Source: Rhodococcus qingshengii
GTDB taxonomy: Bacteria > Actinomycetota > Actinomycetes > Mycobacteriales > Mycobacteriaceae
Length of the DNA stretch: 64,000 bases
Direction: 5' to 3'
NCBI RefSeq assembly: GCF_021025955.1
Contig: NZ_JAJNCL010000004.1
Location: 248,001 to 312,000, forward strand
Numbering within the stretch: the first letter of the stretch is position 1; every line of letters begins with the position of its first letter. The translations under genes were made by a program, and so were the position numbers. Positions 1 to 8,470 of the stretch are shown here, piece after piece. The notes beneath the pieces were generated by a model that saw only the letters and a program-made list of their open reading frames with translations, was not told the origin of the DNA and made no database searches.

Positions 1-194
1 CCGATCTGCTCGATCGCCTCGCCGCCGACGACCGTCTGCCGCTCGACCGCGCTGCACTCGACGAGGCTCTGGCCGACAAGGCTGCTTTTGTCGGCGCCGC
101 GTCGGCTCAGGTCGATGCGGTTGTCGCCGAGGTCCGGAAACTTGTCGACGCCAATCCCGAAGCTGCGGCGTACGCGCCGTCGCCGATTCTGTAA
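1..194 (+). CDS. purB: adenylosuccinate lyase, C-terminal end (partial)
   Basis: Only the last 63 codons are present; reading starts in frame at base 3 and stops at the TAA at 192-194. The tail has the helical AALDEALADKAAFVGAASAQ-type character and an APSPIL end that I associate with the actinobacterial PurB C-terminus. PurB splits SAICAR and adenylosuccinate, releasing fumarate, in the cytoplasm. Its assignment is helped by context: purC, purS and purQ lie downstream on the same strand, as in mycobacteria. A hairpin follows directly. The catalytic domains are outside the window, so identity rests on the tail and synteny. Confidence 0.75.
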   Translation, partial: DLLDRLAADDRLPLDRAALDEALADKAAFVGAASAQVDAVVAEVRKLVDANPEAAAYAPSPIL

Positions 195-203
195 GGGCTA
201 CGC

Positions 204-252
204 CCCCGTGCGCCTTTCTGGTAGTCACCACTACCGAAAAGGCGCACAGGGG
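204..252. terminator. long hairpin after purB
   Basis: An inverted repeat with arms GTGCGCCTTTCTGGTAGT and ACTACCGAAAAGGCGCAC (one mismatch), extended by CCCC/GGGG, and a loop of about 4 bases. It lies between the purB stop and the HIT gene start. The GTGCGCCTTT arm is shared with a second hairpin at 41126-41171. It probably ends purB transcription. Confidence 0.7.
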
Positions 253-260
253 CGGAGACC

Positions 261-674
261 ATGAACTGCATCTTCTGTTCCATCATCGCCGGTGAGGCCG
301 AGGCCAGTGTCGTCTACGACGACGCGAATGTCCTTGCCTTCATGGATATTCGGCCGTTCACGTCCGGTCATCTCCTGGTCGTGCCCAAGCGTCACGCCAG
401 CGGATTGTCCGCGCTCGATGCCGACGACGGTGCCAGGATCTTTGCCGTCGCACAGAAGATCGCCGCGGCGATGCGTACTGGGCCTCTCCCCATCGACGGA
501 GTGAATCTGCATCTCTCCGACGGAGCTGTTGCGGGGCAGGAAGTCTTCCATGTTCATCTGCACGTCATCCCTCGAAATCGCGGCGACGGCTTCGGCCTGC
601 GTGCACTACCTTGCACGCCCAATCGGGCAATTCTCGACAGCACGGCTGCTGTCATTCGCGGCGCACTGAACTAG
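261..674 (+). CDS. HIT family (histidine triad) hydrolase
   Basis: A 137-residue cytosolic protein of the histidine-triad superfamily, which cleaves nucleotide phosphoramidates or dinucleoside polyphosphates. Visible hallmarks are the N-terminal CIFCSIIAGE segment, a central FMDIRPFTSGHLLVVPKRH segment, and the catalytic triad VFHVHLHVIPR near residues 95-105, where the middle histidine attacks phosphorus. The length is normal for HIT proteins. The ATG at 261 is supported by a purine-rich GGGGCGGAG just upstream. It follows the purB hairpin, so it is probably a separate transcription unit. The exact substrate cannot be read from the sequence. Confidence 0.9.
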   Translation: MNCIFCSIIAGEAEASVVYDDANVLAFMDIRPFTSGHLLVVPKRHASGLSALDADDGARIFAVAQKIAAAMRTGPLPIDGVNLHLSDGAVAGQEVFHVHLHVIPRNRGDGFGLRALPCTPNRAILDSTAAVIRGALN

Positions 675-689
675 CGGCACCGGCCTGGT

Positions 690-1925
690 TCACGGACTGC
701 CGATCAGTTCGACAACGGAGTCCAGAAGGGCACTGCGCCAGCACAACCAGTCGTGGCCGCCGTCGAAGATCCGATACGACACTTGCGCTCCGGCGGCCTC
801 TAACGCCTGCGCGACGGCTGCGCTGTGCCCGACCATGTCGGACTCGTGCTTACCTACTTCGAGGACAACGCGTAAACCGTCCGGTGCACCGTCGCGCTCG
901 ATGCGTGCGGCTATGTCTCCACCCGGCGGACCGTCCTCGCCGCGCTTCAAACCGGTTGGCCACCAGAATGAACCGGACCCGCTGGCGACCAGCGCGAAGT
1001 GTTCGGGAAACTCGAGTGCTGCGAACATCGAGGCCAGTCCGCCGAAGCTCTGCCCCGAGACCACGGTTCGCGTTCGATCAGACGAAAAGGGTGCGACGGC
1101 GCGTACTTGCGGAAGCAGTTCGTGGACGACTGCGCTCCAGTATTCGCGGTTGCACGGCAATTCTTGCGAACGGCGTTGATTGTCAACGGAATCGACGGCC
1201 AGCAGAACGCAGGATTTCAGCTTGCCGGTCTGGACCGCACGATCGAAGGCGGCACCCGCGGGCATGACCTCGGCCCAGTGGCGCCCGTCGAGAAGTATCA
1301 CGAGTGGGCGTTCTTCGAGCGGTGTCAGCCCGTCGTCCACGGTCTCGTAGATCCACACCGGGCGTTCAACACCCAATGTCGAACTGTCCCAGGTGAGCTG
1401 TACCGACTTCCTGAAAATCGGAGCATCCCAACCGAACTGGACCGGCGCCATGGGCATCTCGGCGACGGAGCGTCTTGTGTCCACGCCCGCGGAGAGCGGA
1501 TTGAGTGGGTCGGCGATTCGGTGTTCGAGCAGCCCCAACCAGCGGGTGCGGCGGGTCGAGTCTTCCTTGCCTGCTCCTGGATAGTCGAACTCGTCGACTA
1601 CGGACTTCGATACCGGGATGATGCTGTAACTACTGCGCCAGGTGTTCGAGACGTCGGCAGAGTAGAACCACACCGGACTGTCGCCGATCCGCTGCATCAC
1701 GCTGAGTTGTTCTGCGTGATGGTCGGTCAGCGAATTTGCATCCAGATAGACGCGCTCGACCTCAGTCTCTTCGGGCTGACGCCAGAGGAAGGTGACTCGA
1801 ACAGTCTGTGTATCAACATTTTCGATAATCGGCGTGCCTTGTTGCACTATCCGATTCCAGGACGTCTCGATGTCGGGCGAAGTCGCAAGGGAAGTGGACA
1901 GTTCAGTCACCGCCTGAGTTAGCAT
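690..1925 (-). CDS. fes: enterochelin-esterase-like siderophore hydrolase
   Basis: About 411 residues with an N-terminal Fes-type domain (FLWRQPEETEVERVYLDANS region) followed by an alpha/beta hydrolase domain. The nucleophile elbow is SGQSFGGLAS around residue 285 and the probable catalytic His is in GGHDWLCWR near the C-terminus. Fes hydrolyses ferric catecholate siderophores in the cytoplasm so that iron can be released. The frame opens at a GTG (1931), but I prefer the ATG at 1925: a TAGGCT -10 hexamer (1932-1937) lies 6 bases before it, as expected for a leaderless transcript. An IdeR-like box covers that -10. The gene is divergent from a siderophore-binding lipoprotein gene, which supports a shared iron-scavenging role. 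The native siderophore is unknown. Confidence 0.85.
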   Translation of the reverse strand: MLTQAVTELSTSLATSPDIETSWNRIVQQGTPIIENVDTQTVRVTFLWRQPEETEVERVYLDANSLTDHHAEQLSVMQRIGDSPVWFYSADVSNTWRSSYSIIPVSKSVVDEFDYPGAGKEDSTRRTRWLGLLEHRIADPLNPLSAGVDTRRSVAEMPMAPVQFGWDAPIFRKSVQLTWDSSTLGVERPVWIYETVDDGLTPLEERPLVILLDGRHWAEVMPAGAAFDRAVQTGKLKSCVLLAVDSVDNQRRSQELPCNREYWSAVVHELLPQVRAVAPFSSDRTRTVVSGQSFGGLASMFAALEFPEHFALVASGSGSFWWPTGLKRGEDGPPGGDIAARIERDGAPDGLRVVLEVGKHESDMVGHSAAVAQALEAAGAQVSYRIFDGGHDWLCWRSALLDSVVELIGSP

Positions 1926-1943
1926 GAGCACAGCCTAACCTAA
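1925..1943 (-). promoter_or_regulatory. IdeR/DtxR-type iron box (fes / SBP intergenic)
   Basis: Read on the minus strand the 19-mer is TTAGGTTAGGCTGTGCTCA, matching the consensus TTAGGTTAGGCTAACCTAA at 15 of 19 positions, including the first 12. It overlaps the presumed -10 (TAGGCT) and start codon of fes, the position expected for iron-dependent repression. It may also control the divergent lipoprotein gene. Confidence 0.8.
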
Positions 1944-1979
1944 TTTGATGGGCTTTTGAATTCGAGGAGTGGTCCGCCA

Positions 1980-2987
1980 GTGGGCGTCACAATGAAAAGA
2001 TCACGCACCCTGAAGGTGCTCTCCGCAGTCTTGGTAGCAGGGTTCGCCCTCGCCGGATGTAGTTCTGCGGATGCCGATAGTGATGCTGATTCAGCTGCAT
2101 CGCAGGGTAATTGGCCACGAACCGTGGAATCGCCGAAGGGGTTGGTGGAGATAGCGTCGAAGCCGGAGCGGATCGTCTCGACGAGCGTGACGCTGACAGG
2201 CACGCTGTTGTCGATCGACGCTCCGGTGGTGGCTACCGCATCGACGGGACCGAACACCGACGTATCGGACGCCCAGGGGTTGTTCACACAGTGGGGCGAC
2301 GTTGCTCGAGAACGTGAACTCGCGGTGCTGCCGATGGGCGGCGTGAACGCAGAATCCGTTCTGGCGCAGAACCCGGACCTCATCGTCGTCTCAGCGACTG
2401 GAGGTGACTCCGTCGTCGATCTGTACGAACAGTTCACGGCCATCGCGCCGACAATTGTGGTGGACTACGGCGGAAGTAGTTGGCAGGAAGTCGCCGCAGT
2501 GCTGGGTAAGGCGACCGGCCTCGAAGACAACGCCGCGGCGACGGTCGCGAGATTCGACAGTGCGGTAGAGGCTGCCAAGGCCAAGATCACGCTTCCACCG
2601 CAACCGACCACTGCCCTGGTCTACTACGAGGACGGCAGCGGTGCCAACATCTGGACGCACGAGTCCGGGCAGGCGAAGTTGCTCACGGCGATGGGTTTCA
2701 CGGTCGCTGACATTCCCAAGTCTGCGAAGAGCAGTGAATCGATGGGTAAGCGTAAGGACATCATCCAGGTCTCGGCCGAGAATCTCTACGACGGAATCGC
2801 GGGCAATACCCTGATCTTGGTCAGCGCCGACGACGGCGCGGTGAAGGCGGTCGAGGGACTTCCCCTGTTGGCTCAGCATCCGGCGATTCGTGATCACCAT
2901 GTCTATGCCGTGGGGCTCGATACCTTCCGTCTCGACTACTACAGCGCAACCAATATGGTGAACCGGTTGGTCGAACAGTTCAGCTGA
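1980..2987 (+). CDS. siderophore ABC transporter substrate-binding lipoprotein (FepB-like)
   Basis: A secreted lipoprotein of about 335 residues. The signal peptide MKRSRTLKVLSAVLVAGF ends in a lipobox LAGC. The mature part shows the class III periplasmic binding protein pattern: ERIVSTSVTLTGTLLSI, then AQNPDLIVVSATGGD, and a helical backbone before the C-terminal lobe. It would bind ferric siderophore at the outer face of the membrane. GTG 1980 has a GAGGAG at 1964-1969 with 10-base spacing; ATG 1992 is the alternative and keeps the whole signal peptide. It is divergent from the fes-like gene with an IdeR box between them. No permease or ATPase gene is nearby. Confidence 0.85.
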   Translation: MGVTMKRSRTLKVLSAVLVAGFALAGCSSADADSDADSAASQGNWPRTVESPKGLVEIASKPERIVSTSVTLTGTLLSIDAPVVATASTGPNTDVSDAQGLFTQWGDVARERELAVLPMGGVNAESVLAQNPDLIVVSATGGDSVVDLYEQFTAIAPTIVVDYGGSSWQEVAAVLGKATGLEDNAAATVARFDSAVEAAKAKITLPPQPTTALVYYEDGSGANIWTHESGQAKLLTAMGFTVADIPKSAKSSESMGKRKDIIQVSAENLYDGIAGNTLILVSADDGAVKAVEGLPLLAQHPAIRDHHVYAVGLDTFRLDYYSATNMVNRLVEQFS

Positions 2988-3071
2988 TCCGTAAGTACTA
3001 GTACTTCCACTCCGAATTAGTCCTTTGGTAGGACCCGAGAATCGAACATTCCCTTCACATTCGTCGAATGT

Positions 3072-4412
3072 GTGACCAAGTGGTGCGGGCATGCCACCAT
3101 GAACGTCAATCATCGGATGCGGAATGGGGAGTGGATGTTCGACTCGGCTGGTCAGAATGCCCCGGGGCAAGTCCTGGCATCGCGAGGCTGGGGACGTTTC
3201 AGCCTGAACAACCCGGCTACTGCGGCCGTGATCGTCGGTCTGTTGAGTGTGCCCTGGGTGTTCGGCCTCGCCAGTCTCAAGTCGGAATCCGAGACGAGCA
3301 ATCAAGTACTGAGCGACCCGGCAACCGTTGTCGGCATTATGTGTTTCCTGACGGTGTTGACTGTTGTGGCGTGTGCGCGCCGTCGGTACCCGATCGCGTA
3401 CTACCTTCTGACGTTGGCAGGATCCGGCGGGTTGATGCTCTTCCTCGGCAGTCGATCGCTCGGGGCCACACCGCTATTCTGGTTCGCGATCATGGCAGTG
3501 TCCATCCGGGTGACAGGCATGCGCCTGGTCGGACTGCTGGTCCTCGGAATGGCGATGGACGTGATCATGGCGATGTACACCACCGAACGGGACGGGCTGA
3601 CGGTCGCCGAGGTTCAGGTGGGGGAGTTGCCCCACCTGTTCCTCGAGCCGGCAGCGAACACCGTCACGAGTTTTCTGGTCATCGGCGCCATGGGAAAGAT
3701 CGTCGCGCGTCTGCGAAAGCAAGCAGCGGAGAACAGCCAGGCAGTAGCGGATCTGCACCGGGACCGCGAACGCAAGATCGCGAATGCCGTTGTCGCCGAA
3801 CGGCAGGACATGGCACGTGAGTTGCACGACGTCGCGGCTCACCACATGACCGGCATGATCATCCAGGCGCGTGCCGCCGACAAGTTCTTCTCGAGCAATC
3901 CCGAACAAGCGCAAGCCCTGCTGGGCGGCGTCATCGAGCAGGGGCAGCGGGCCCTCAACAGCTTGCGGCAGATCGTGGGGATCCTTCGCCTGGGTGAGGA
4001 AGACCCCGATTTCCCGACACCCATGGTCTCCGACATCGACGAGTTGGTGGATGACTGCAGGCGCACCATCTCGTCGATCTCGTTGGAGAAAGTCGGCCGC
4101 TTCGACGACTTGGACAGCGGAGTTCAGTTGACCTGCTACCGCATCGTGCAGGAAGCGTTGTCAAACGTCCTTCGCCATGCGCCGGGCAGTGAGTCGAAGG
4201 TGCGTCTGAGCCGAGAAGCCGGCGCGGTGCGGGTGCGGGTGATCAATACTCTCGGAAGTTCTCGCCCGGCCTCCGACGGGCAAAACCTCGGAATTGTGGG
4301 AATGCGCGAACGCGCGACGCTCATGGGTGGTCAACTGGACGCTGGACCGAATTCGGAAGGTGAGTGGGCTGTGCAGGCACTGGTGCCGGTGAACGGGAGG
4401 ATCAACGCATGA
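3072..4412 (+). CDS. NarL-type sensor histidine kinase
   Basis: Up to 446 residues. The N-terminal half has about five or six hydrophobic segments, so this is an integral-membrane sensor. It is followed by a HisKA_3 dimerisation segment, ERQDMARELHDVAAHHMTG (phospho-acceptor His in ELHD), and a HATPase_c domain with CYRIVQEALSNVLRHA as N-box and GIVGMRERATLMGG near the end. Such kinases phosphorylate LuxR-type regulators; the partner gene overlaps by 4 bases (ATGA at 4409). The start is uncertain: GTG 3072, ATG 3099 and ATG 3135 are in frame, the last preceded by GGGGAG at short spacing. The signal sensed is unknown. Confidence 0.88.
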   Translation: MTKWCGHATMNVNHRMRNGEWMFDSAGQNAPGQVLASRGWGRFSLNNPATAAVIVGLLSVPWVFGLASLKSESETSNQVLSDPATVVGIMCFLTVLTVVACARRRYPIAYYLLTLAGSGGLMLFLGSRSLGATPLFWFAIMAVSIRVTGMRLVGLLVLGMAMDVIMAMYTTERDGLTVAEVQVGELPHLFLEPAANTVTSFLVIGAMGKIVARLRKQAAENSQAVADLHRDRERKIANAVVAERQDMARELHDVAAHHMTGMIIQARAADKFFSSNPEQAQALLGGVIEQGQRALNSLRQIVGILRLGEEDPDFPTPMVSDIDELVDDCRRTISSISLEKVGRFDDLDSGVQLTCYRIVQEALSNVLRHAPGSESKVRLSREAGAVRVRVINTLGSSRPASDGQNLGIVGMRERATLMGGQLDAGPNSEGEWAVQALVPVNGRINA

Positions 4413-5071
4413 TCGATGTCCTTATTGCGGACGACCAGCAGGTGGTACGGCAGGGGTTCGAGCTGTTTCTCTCCGGACACCCCGAGATTCGCGTCGTCGG
4501 GCATGCCAAGACGGGAGTCGAGGCGTACGAGCAGGTGCGTGCACTGCGTCCGGATGTCGTACTGATGGATATCCGCATGCCACACGGCGACGGGTTGACT
4601 GCGACCAGGGAGGTTCTCGCCGAGTTTCCGGCGACCCGCGTTATCGTGATCACCACGTTCGATCTCGACGAGTACGTTTTCGAGGCGCTCGACAGCGGCG
4701 CCGCAGGGTTCTTGCTCAAAGACGCCGATCCCGAAGAGCTCTCGTCGGCAGTGTTGACCGTGGCCGAGGGTGGCTCGGTGCTCTCTCCGAGATTGACGTC
4801 GAGACTGATCGTGGAGTTCGCGCGGCGCAAGCCGGCACCGATGTCCACGGCGCGCTCCGGATCGGATCACAGTCTCAGTGCGCGTGAAATGGATGTGGTG
4901 CAACTTCTGGCACAAGGCTTGGGAAACAACGACATCGCGGATTCTCTCAGCCTCGAGCAGAGTACGGTGAAGTCGCACATCAGCAACATCTGCAAGAAGC
5001 TACAGGTGCGAACCCGTGTGCAGATCGTGATCTGGGCGTACCGAAACAACGTGATCGCCGTATCGCGCTGA
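4409..5071 (+). CDS. NarL/FixJ family response regulator
   Basis: A 220-residue cytosolic regulator. The receiver domain begins MIDVLIADDQQVV, has its phospho-acceptor Asp at residue 54 (VLMDIRMP) and the conserved Lys in FLLKDAD. The C-terminal LuxR helix-turn-helix is recognisable in LSAREMDVVQLLAQGLGNND through STVKSHISNICKKL. ATG 4409 overlaps the kinase stop (ATGA) and has GGGAGG at 4395-4400, so the two are translationally coupled. The target genes cannot be read, but the flanking siderophore and phosphatase genes are candidates. A strong hairpin follows at 5123. Confidence 0.93.
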   Translation: MIDVLIADDQQVVRQGFELFLSGHPEIRVVGHAKTGVEAYEQVRALRPDVVLMDIRMPHGDGLTATREVLAEFPATRVIVITTFDLDEYVFEALDSGAAGFLLKDADPEELSSAVLTVAEGGSVLSPRLTSRLIVEFARRKPAPMSTARSGSDHSLSAREMDVVQLLAQGLGNNDIADSLSLEQSTVKSHISNICKKLQVRTRVQIVIWAYRNNVIAVSR

Positions 5072-5122
5072 CGCACGGGACGCTGCGGCCCATCCGGCAC
5101 GGCACGGGCAGAGAAGTACACG

Positions 5123-5158
5123 TGCCCCGGGTTCCGGCCCCTCGTCGAACCCGGGGCA
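5123..5158. terminator. bidirectional terminator hairpin
   Basis: Perfect 12-base arms TGCCCCGGGTTC and GAACCCGGGGCA around a 12-base loop, between the convergent response regulator and phosphatase genes. There is no clear T-run, which is usual in actinobacteria. Confidence 0.75.
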
Positions 5159-5168
5159 TCTGTGTCGC

Positions 5169-6101
5169 TCAGCCCAGCAGCTTGGCTTTGAGCGTCATGA
5201 CGGTCACCGGGCTCAGGCCCAGGCCCTCGGTCAGATAGCGATCGACCGACCCGTAGGTCTGGTCCAACTGGGCGAGGCCGGCATCGAGATAGCTTGCCTC
5301 GACACCCAATAGAGGCTCCATGTTGACGGCCATCTGCTCGCCCAAGCTAGCCGCGATGCCCGCGCGTGTGGCCTTCATGCCTTCGGCGGTGTACTCGTTG
5401 GTCAGCAGGTAGTCGTTCACGATCACCGAGCGGTCGACGCCGGCGATGCTCAGCAGCAGAAAGGACGTCCAGCCGGTGCGGTCCTTACCTGCAGTGCAGT
5501 GGAAGACCTGTGCACCTTCAGTTTCCGCGAGGCCGGTCAGCAACTTCGCGAACCCGGCCCGCTCCGTCGTTCCGGTGACGAAGGCGCGGTTCATGTCCTG
5601 CATCATCGATCGTGAGTCCTCGGGGGACTTGATCTTCGCGACCATCTCGGCGATGTTCCCGGACAGGATCGGAATGTTCTCGTACGCAACCCCGTCGGGC
5701 AGGACGTCCGGCTTGCTGGCGATCTCGGGTGCCGTGCGCAGATCGTAAACCTTTGTCAGTCCAAGCTTTTCGAGAATGCTCATGTCATCGCCCTTGGGCG
5801 TGATCGCGTTCGCGCGGTAGAAGACTCCCTTGTTCACGGGCAGACCGAAAGTTCCCGAGTATCCTGCGCCGGTGCCTGCGACATCGCGGAAGTTGTCGAT
5901 CCCGTTCAGCCGCGGGGCATCTGGAGTTTGATCGGAACTGCCGAAACTGCTGGAGCCTAGATCCAGTGAGCCGAATTGTGGAGCCGAGGGGACAGGTTCG
6001 GCGTGTGCGATCGAGGCGCCGAAACCGGTGATGAGAAAGCTACTGGTCAAGGCAATGGTCGCGGCAGACCGTAGTGAGTAGGTGCGCGTGGATCGGGACA
6101 T
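5169..6101 (-). CDS. secreted tyrosine/dual-specificity phosphatase, MptpB-like
   Basis: A 310-residue protein with a Sec signal peptide ending in SIAHA (cleavage near residue 34). The mature enzyme starts with an NFRDVAGTG segment typical of the Y_phosphatase3 family and carries the P-loop HCTAGKDRTG, with catalytic Cys202 and Arg208. The same signature type is found in the mycobacterial secreted phosphatase MptpB, which also acts on phosphoinositides. It would act outside the membrane. ATG 6101 has a GAAGGG-type ribosome site. It ends against the terminator shared with the upstream two-component pair. The physiological substrate is not deducible. Confidence 0.87.
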   Translation of the reverse strand: MSRSTRTYSLRSAATIALTSSFLITGFGASIAHAEPVPSAPQFGSLDLGSSSFGSSDQTPDAPRLNGIDNFRDVAGTGAGYSGTFGLPVNKGVFYRANAITPKGDDMSILEKLGLTKVYDLRTAPEIASKPDVLPDGVAYENIPILSGNIAEMVAKIKSPEDSRSMMQDMNRAFVTGTTERAGFAKLLTGLAETEGAQVFHCTAGKDRTGWTSFLLLSIAGVDRSVIVNDYLLTNEYTAEGMKATRAGIAASLGEQMAVNMEPLLGVEASYLDAGLAQLDQTYGSVDRYLTEGLGLSPVTVMTLKAKLLG

Positions 6102-6337
6102 GTCTGAGCCCTTCGTCGAGCGGTGAGAGTGGCGAGTCGATGAGGTATCGCGAAGGCAAGGTAGCGAGTTCGAGTGCCCGATTCGAGAAGAATCTTGCTT
6201 TGCTCCCTCTCAGTGGGAGGCGTATTGGGCAGGCTCGCTCGCTTACCGAGTAGTGCGCCGTGCGTTTTCGCCTGACTGCATCGGAAGGGGGTTCATTCCT
6301 CGGGACCTGTGTTTGTGTAAACACCCCGTGCGCTGAT

Positions 6338-6356
6338 ATTGGTTAGCCTCACCAAA
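6338..6356 (+). promoter_or_regulatory. IdeR/DtxR-like iron box
   Basis: The 19-mer ATTGGTTAGCCTCACCAAA matches the IdeR consensus at 14 of 19 positions and has near-dyad symmetry (TTGGT/ACCAA). It is 43 bases before the chosen start of the downstream siderophore-binding lipoprotein gene and overlaps a possible -10. The rest of the 6102-6337 gap shows only a weak CTCCC/GGGAG stem near 6200. Confidence 0.7.
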
Positions 6357-6398
6357 TTAATTCCGGTGCAGTTCCGGTTCGTCCAGATGGAGTTCAAC

Positions 6399-7421
6399 AT
6401 GCGGGTTCAAGGTCTGTCGCGGGTTCGCCGCGCAGTGGTGATCGGTGCAGCAGCCGCGTTGGCGGTAGGCGTCGCCGGATGCAGCAACTCCGAGGAGGCG
6501 TCGACCGAATCTTCGACGACGGCCGCGAACTCGCAGACCCGTGTCTTCGAGGCACAGAACGGATCCATCGAGATCCCGAGCGATCCGCAGCGGATCGTGG
6601 CCTGCGGATACGCGGTTCTGCCGTTGATCCAGGCAGGAGCAAATCTGGCTGCGGTGTGCGAGTGGACCCGTGAACTCGGCAACATGGACGACAAAACCAA
6701 GGCCGCTTACGAAGCCCTGCCGAAGGTCGCACCCGATGGCAACGTCTCCCAGCTCAACTACGAGGGAATCGTCGCTGCCGAGCCTGATCTGATCATCATG
6801 GGTGTTCCCGCTCGCGTCGAGAGCCAGTTGGACATGGCTCAGCTCAAGGCTGCTGCTCCGGTCGTCTTCCTGGGGCCGACGGTTCCCGCTGATTGGCGCG
6901 TGTTGGGTGAGAAGTTCGCCGACGCCGCCAATGTTTCCGACACCTACGGTGAGTTCAAGGGCGCGTACGACGCTCGCACCGCCGAATTGGCCGCGAAGTA
7001 CAAGGACAAGCTCGGCTCGCTCACCTTCGGAGGCGTGTGCAACGTCTGCAAGCCCGAGGCTGGGACGTTCTCCCGCGAGTACGCGTCTTCGTACACAACC
7101 AATCTCTTCGACGGACTCGGCCTGCAGTTCCCCGGCACCCCTGCTGACCCTGCTGACATCCACAACGAACAGGTATCCATCGAGAAGATCGGCGAGAATC
7201 TCGGAAATGTCGACGTGATCGTCTACGGCCTCAACGCCGACGGCTCGATGTCTCCGCAGCTTCAGGAACTGGTCGATTCCGAGCTGTGGAAGGAACTGCC
7301 CGCAGTGAAGGCCGGCAACGTCGTCCAGGTTCGGCATTCGTTGGCAGCGACCTATCAGACGGCTCTTCTGACGCTGGATTCGATCGACGAGGGCCTGTCG
7401 AAGCTGCCCGCAAACCGGTAG
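6399..7421 (+). CDS. siderophore ABC transporter substrate-binding lipoprotein
   Basis: A 340-residue lipoprotein: signal peptide with a basic start (MRVQGLSRVRR), a hydrophobic core and lipobox VAGC. The mature region has the binding-protein signatures EIPSDPQRIVACGYAVLPLI and VAAEPDLIIMG, as in FecB/FepB/BtuF proteins. It presumably presents iron-siderophore to a permease encoded elsewhere. The open frame begins at 6339, but that start falls inside an IdeR-like box; ATG 6399 has GGAG at 6389-6392 with 6-base spacing and gives a normal signal peptide. A CNVCKPE motif with two cysteines near residue 208 is unusual for this family. A hairpin terminator follows. Confidence 0.87.
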   Translation: MRVQGLSRVRRAVVIGAAAALAVGVAGCSNSEEASTESSTTAANSQTRVFEAQNGSIEIPSDPQRIVACGYAVLPLIQAGANLAAVCEWTRELGNMDDKTKAAYEALPKVAPDGNVSQLNYEGIVAAEPDLIIMGVPARVESQLDMAQLKAAAPVVFLGPTVPADWRVLGEKFADAANVSDTYGEFKGAYDARTAELAAKYKDKLGSLTFGGVCNVCKPEAGTFSREYASSYTTNLFDGLGLQFPGTPADPADIHNEQVSIEKIGENLGNVDVIVYGLNADGSMSPQLQELVDSELWKELPAVKAGNVVQVRHSLAATYQTALLTLDSIDEGLSKLPANR

Positions 7422-7437
7422 TTCATCGACTGTGACA

Positions 7438-7467
7438 GTGGCCTCTCGCCCAGTGGCGAGGGGCCAC
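7438..7467. terminator. terminator hairpin after siderophore-binding gene
   Basis: Arms GTGGCCTCTCGCC and GGCGAGGGGCCAC (one T-G pair) around a 4-base loop, 16 bases after the stop codon and before purC. Confidence 0.7.
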
Positions 7468-7564
7468 CTGCATGTCCGGGTGAACAGGGCGGACAGCTCT
7501 CCGAACGGCGAGGACGCTTACCAGTCCCGGCTACCGGGGTTCTGTACGAACTGCGAACGCCCGA

Positions 7565-7570
7565 TAGGGT
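7565..7570 (+). promoter_or_regulatory. purC -10 element, leaderless-type
   Basis: TAGGGT lies 6 bases before the purC GTG and no ribosome-binding sequence is visible, so transcription may begin at the start codon. No convincing -35 was seen. Confidence 0.45.
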
Positions 7571-7576
7571 GACCGG

Positions 7577-8470
7577 GTGCGTCCTACACTTGATTCCTAC
7601 ACTCATCTGGCCGGTGGCAAGGTCCGTGACCTTTACACGATCGACGACGAGCATCTGCTGCTTGTCGCGAGTGATCGGATCTCGGCCTATGACCACGTGC
7701 TCAGCACACCGATCCCGGACAAGGGCCGCGTTCTCACCGCGATGAGCGTGTTCTTCTTCAACGTCCTCGGTGGCACCAACCATCTGGCCGGCGAGCCCGA
7801 CGACGATCGCATCCCGGAAGAGGTGCTCGGCCGGGCTCTCGTCGTGCGCTCCCTCGACATGGTTCCCGTCGAATGCGTCGTCCGTGGCTTCCTCACCGGC
7901 TCCGGCCTGGTCGACTACAACAACACCGGCGCAGTGTGCGGCGTCGCATTGCCCGAGGGCCTTGTCGAGGCGTCGCGGCTGCCCGACCCGATCTTCACCC
8001 CGGCGTCCAAGGCGGCTCTCGGCGATCACGACGAGAACATCAGCTTCGAGCAGGTGGTGGAGAAGGTCGGCCTGAAGCTGGCCGTGCAGCTTCGCGAGGA
8101 CACTCTCGACGTTTACGCCCGCGCCTCCAACTTCGCAGCCGATCGCGGAATCATTCTCGCGGACACCAAGCTCGAATTTGGTCTCGACTCCGCTGGAAAC
8201 CTCGTGCTCGCCGACGAGGTGCTCACCCCCGACTCGTCCCGCTACTGGCCCCTCGAAGGTTACGAGGCAGGCAAGGTGCAGCCCAGCTTCGACAAGCAGT
8301 TCGTCCGCGACTGGCTCACGAGCCCCGAATCCGGTTGGGATCGAAGCTCGGACACGACACCGCCGCCGTTGCCGCAGGAAATCGTCGATGCGACTCGCGC
8401 ACGCTACATCGAGGCGTACGAACGCATTTCCGGGTTGTCCTTCGACGATTGGGTCGGTCCCAGCGCATGA
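7577..8470 (+). CDS. purC: phosphoribosylaminoimidazole-succinocarboxamide synthase
   Basis: A 297-residue cytosolic enzyme joining aspartate to CAIR in step eight of purine synthesis. The N-terminus [20 protein letters not shown] is the classical SAICAR synthase opening (GK-VRD-Y), followed by SDRISAYD and, later, [11 protein letters not shown] and [10 protein letters not shown], all conserved family segments. The length matches the long (about 300 residue) eukaryote-like/actinobacterial form. It starts with GTG and probably uses a leaderless transcript. The stop overlaps the ptrB start (ATGA at 8467-8470), so the two are coupled. In the window it is separated from purB by about 7 kb of iron and signalling genes. 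Confidence 0.96.
   Translation: MRPTLDSYTHLAGGKVRDLYTIDDEHLLLVASDRISAYDHVLSTPIPDKGRVLTAMSVFFFNVLGGTNHLAGEPDDDRIPEEVLGRALVVRSLDMVPVECVVRGFLTGSGLVDYNNTGAVCGVALPEGLVEASRLPDPIFTPASKAALGDHDENISFEQVVEKVGLKLAVQLREDTLDVYARASNFAADRGIILADTKLEFGLDSAGNLVLADEVLTPDSSRYWPLEGYEAGKVQPSFDKQFVRDWLTSPESGWDRSSDTTPPPLPQEIVDATRARYIEAYERISGLSFDDWVGPSA

Noticed and set aside
7873..8466. Longer start for the oligopeptidase frame
   Set aside because: The added 198 codons are out of frame with purC and Arg-rich; ATG 8467 overlapping the purC stop is the normal start.
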